9,074 nucleotides of DNA from NCBI GenBank assembly GCA_017556595.1, contig JAFYML010000249.1, forward strand, positions 1 through 9,074. Direction: 5' to 3'. The notes under the pieces were generated by a model that was given only the letters and a program-made list of their open reading frames with translations, searched no databases and had not been told where the DNA came from. The position numbers were made by a program, and so were the translations under genes. Numbering within the stretch: the stretch's first letter is position 1; the number at the start of each line of letters is the position of its first letter. This DNA is from Bacteroides sp. (GTDB lineage Bacteria > Bacteroidota > Bacteroidia > Bacteroidales > Bacteroidaceae). Positions 8,201-9,074 of this stretch are shown here, piece after piece.

Positions 8201-8791
8201 TTAAAACAGCATATCCACTAATTGTGGACGCAAGAATGCTTTAAAGTAGTTTTCAAATTCTTCTTCACCAAAGTTCACTTTGTACGAACCATCGGCTGGA
8301 GATATTGTAAACAAGGTCTTAACACCATTCACTTGTTCGATTGTCACACCCTTATCAAGCAAAGCTTTAGCCTTCACAGCGAAATACTTCTTAAGGTTTT
8401 CTGCGTCAGGAGTAGCGATAACAATAGGTTCGTTTACGCTCCACTTCGAAGCCAATTCTACAATAAATGCATTTAGATAATCAGGATTGTTCACAAATGC
8501 TTTTACATCGGCATTCACCAATTCGTTCGAAAGCAAAGTAGCTACTTCCGATTTCAATGCATTTTTAGCTTGGCCTGCAAACATTTTCAATTCCGATTTT
8601 GTGTTATCGGACAATTCTGAGGCTGATTTTTGAGCAGCTGCAACAATAGCTTCAGCTTCCTTTCGAGCATCTTCTACAATTTGCTTTGCCTCTGCTTCTG
8701 CCTTAGCAATAAGTTTTTGAGCTTCTTCGTTACCTTTTTCTATCCCTTCGCGATAGATTTTATCGGTCAACTCTTGAATTTTGTTTTCCAT
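8201..8791 (-). CDS. atpE: V-type ATPase subunit E (peripheral stalk)
   Basis: This 196-residue protein forms the peripheral stalk that ties the top of the A3B3 head to subunit I. Residues about 1-85 are a long, charged, Ala/Glu/Lys-rich helix (for example AEAEAKQIVEDARKEAEAI at 31-49) typical of the E/G coiled coil. Residues about 100-196 form the globular head-binding domain. It ends in FGEEEFENYFKAFLRPQLVDMLF-like sequence characteristic of E subunits (174-196, quoted here only as a pattern). The start is ATG 8791, giving MENKIQELTDKIYREG. A longer reading from TTG at 8830 is rejected because it overlaps the promoter -7 box. It is the first gene of the operon. The partner subunit G/H is not encoded nearby. 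Confidence 0.93.
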   Translation of the reverse strand: MENKIQELTDKIYREGIEKGNEEAQKLIAKAEAEAKQIVEDARKEAEAIVAAAQKSASELSDNTKSELKMFAGQAKNALKSEVATLLSNELVNADVKAFVNNPDYLNAFIVELASKWSVNEPIVIATPDAENLKKYFAVKAKALLDKGVTIEQVNGVKTLFTISPADGSYKVNFGEEEFENYFKAFLRPQLVDMLF

Positions 8792-8827
8792 ATTGATTGT
8801 AGTTATTATGATTTTACAGATTTCCGC

Positions 8828-8855
8828 CAAAATTACGAAATTTCATTGATAACAA
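8828..8855 (-). promoter_or_regulatory. Bacteroidetes-type promoter of the V-ATPase operon
   Basis: On the minus strand TAATTTTG (8835-8828) matches TAnnTTTG exactly. A TTG (8855-8853) lies 17 nt upstream as a possible -33 element, at the short end of the usual range. The -7 box is 36 nt from the atpE ATG, giving a leader of about 30 nt. The region 8792-8922 holds no gene. Confidence 0.62.
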
Positions 8856-8863
8856 GCATCAAT
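8845..8863. repeat. Inverted repeat overlapping the operon promoter
   Basis: ATTGAT (8845-8850) and ATCAAT (8858-8863) are perfect 6-bp inverted copies separated by 7 nt. The -33 TTG lies in the spacer between them. The arrangement could be an operator for a dimeric regulator, but a 6-bp match in AT-rich DNA can also arise by chance. No regulator gene is in the window. Confidence 0.3.
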
Positions 8864-8914
8864 AATCGAAAGATTTTTCAAAAAAGGTATAAAAGGACAA
8901 CAAAAGTACAAAAA

Positions 8915-8953
8915 ATAAAAAAAGCCTCCGTCATCCCTTGGATAACGAAGGCT
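8915..8953 (-). terminator. Rho-independent terminator after 5S rRNA (end of rRNA operon)
   Basis: On the minus strand AGCCTTCGTTATCC (8953-8940) pairs along all 14 positions, with two G-U pairs, with GGATGACGGAGGCT (8936-8923). The loop is 3 nt. A T-rich tract follows, interrupted by one A (8922 to about 8911). It begins 8 nt beyond the 5S 3' end and should end the rRNA transcript before the V-ATPase operon promoter. Confidence 0.9.
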
Positions 8954-8960
8954 CATCTAA

Positions 8961-9071
<111 letters not shown>

Positions 9072-9074
9072 TAA

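Noticed and set aside
8792..8830. Longer atpE reading from an alternative start at 8830
   Set aside because: The codon at 8830 is TTG, the extra 13 residues have no family match, and this start lies on the promoter -7 box. ATG 8791 gives a normal E subunit N-terminus.

Overview
The window is a seven-gene operon for a bacterial V/A-type (rotary) ATPase. It lies between the 3' end of an rRNA operon (5S rRNA gene) and the 5' part of a glycogen synthase gene, and every supported feature is on the minus strand. The organism is most likely a member of the Bacteroidota, probably order Bacteroidales and possibly Prevotellaceae. The evidence is: (i) two promoter-like sequences that match the Bacteroidetes -7 consensus TAnnTTTG; (ii) AT-rich leaders, with a recognisable Shine-Dalgarno (SD) site at only one gene; (iii) a bacterial glycogen synthase of the GT3 (fungal/animal-like) family; (iv) the compact V-ATPase gene order E - DUF2764 - A - B - D - I - K, which I recall from Bacteroidetes, Spirochaetes and Chlamydiae. 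The species-level placement is inference.

Layout in the direction of transcription (right to left): the 5S rRNA gene (about 9071-8961); a strong 14-bp stem-loop terminator (8953-8923); a short intergenic region with a promoter-like sequence (8855-8828); atpE (8791-8201), a DUF2764 protein (8191-7346), atpA (7328-5580), atpB (5566-4241), atpD (4225-3611), atpI (3607-1757) and atpK (1720-1301); a 10-bp stem-loop terminator with a T-tract (1279-1243); a second promoter (1167-1138); and the N-terminal 368 codons of glycogen synthase (1104-1), cut by the window edge. Gaps between the V-ATPase genes are 3 to 36 nt, so they are almost certainly one transcription unit.

How the genes work together: A and B form the hexameric catalytic head, with catalytic sites on A and a degenerate P-loop on B. 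D is the central rotor shaft. E is the peripheral stalk. I holds the stator half-channel with the essential arginine. K forms the ion-carrying membrane ring. K carries the residues that bind Na+ in Enterococcus hirae NtpK (a Leu/Thr/Gln cluster, a Gln and a Glu with matching spacing), so a Na+-coupled enzyme is the best prediction. No gene for the standard C, F or G/H subunits is present, and the gaps are too small to hide one. The DUF2764 protein sits where C normally lies and has features reminiscent of the AC39/C family, so it is the best candidate for the missing rotor funnel.

I saw no CRISPR array, mobile element, tRNA, defence system or obviously new multi-gene system. The most unusual content is the reduced V-ATPase itself. 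The longest stretches without a gene are 1105-1300 and 8792-8960, and both are described.
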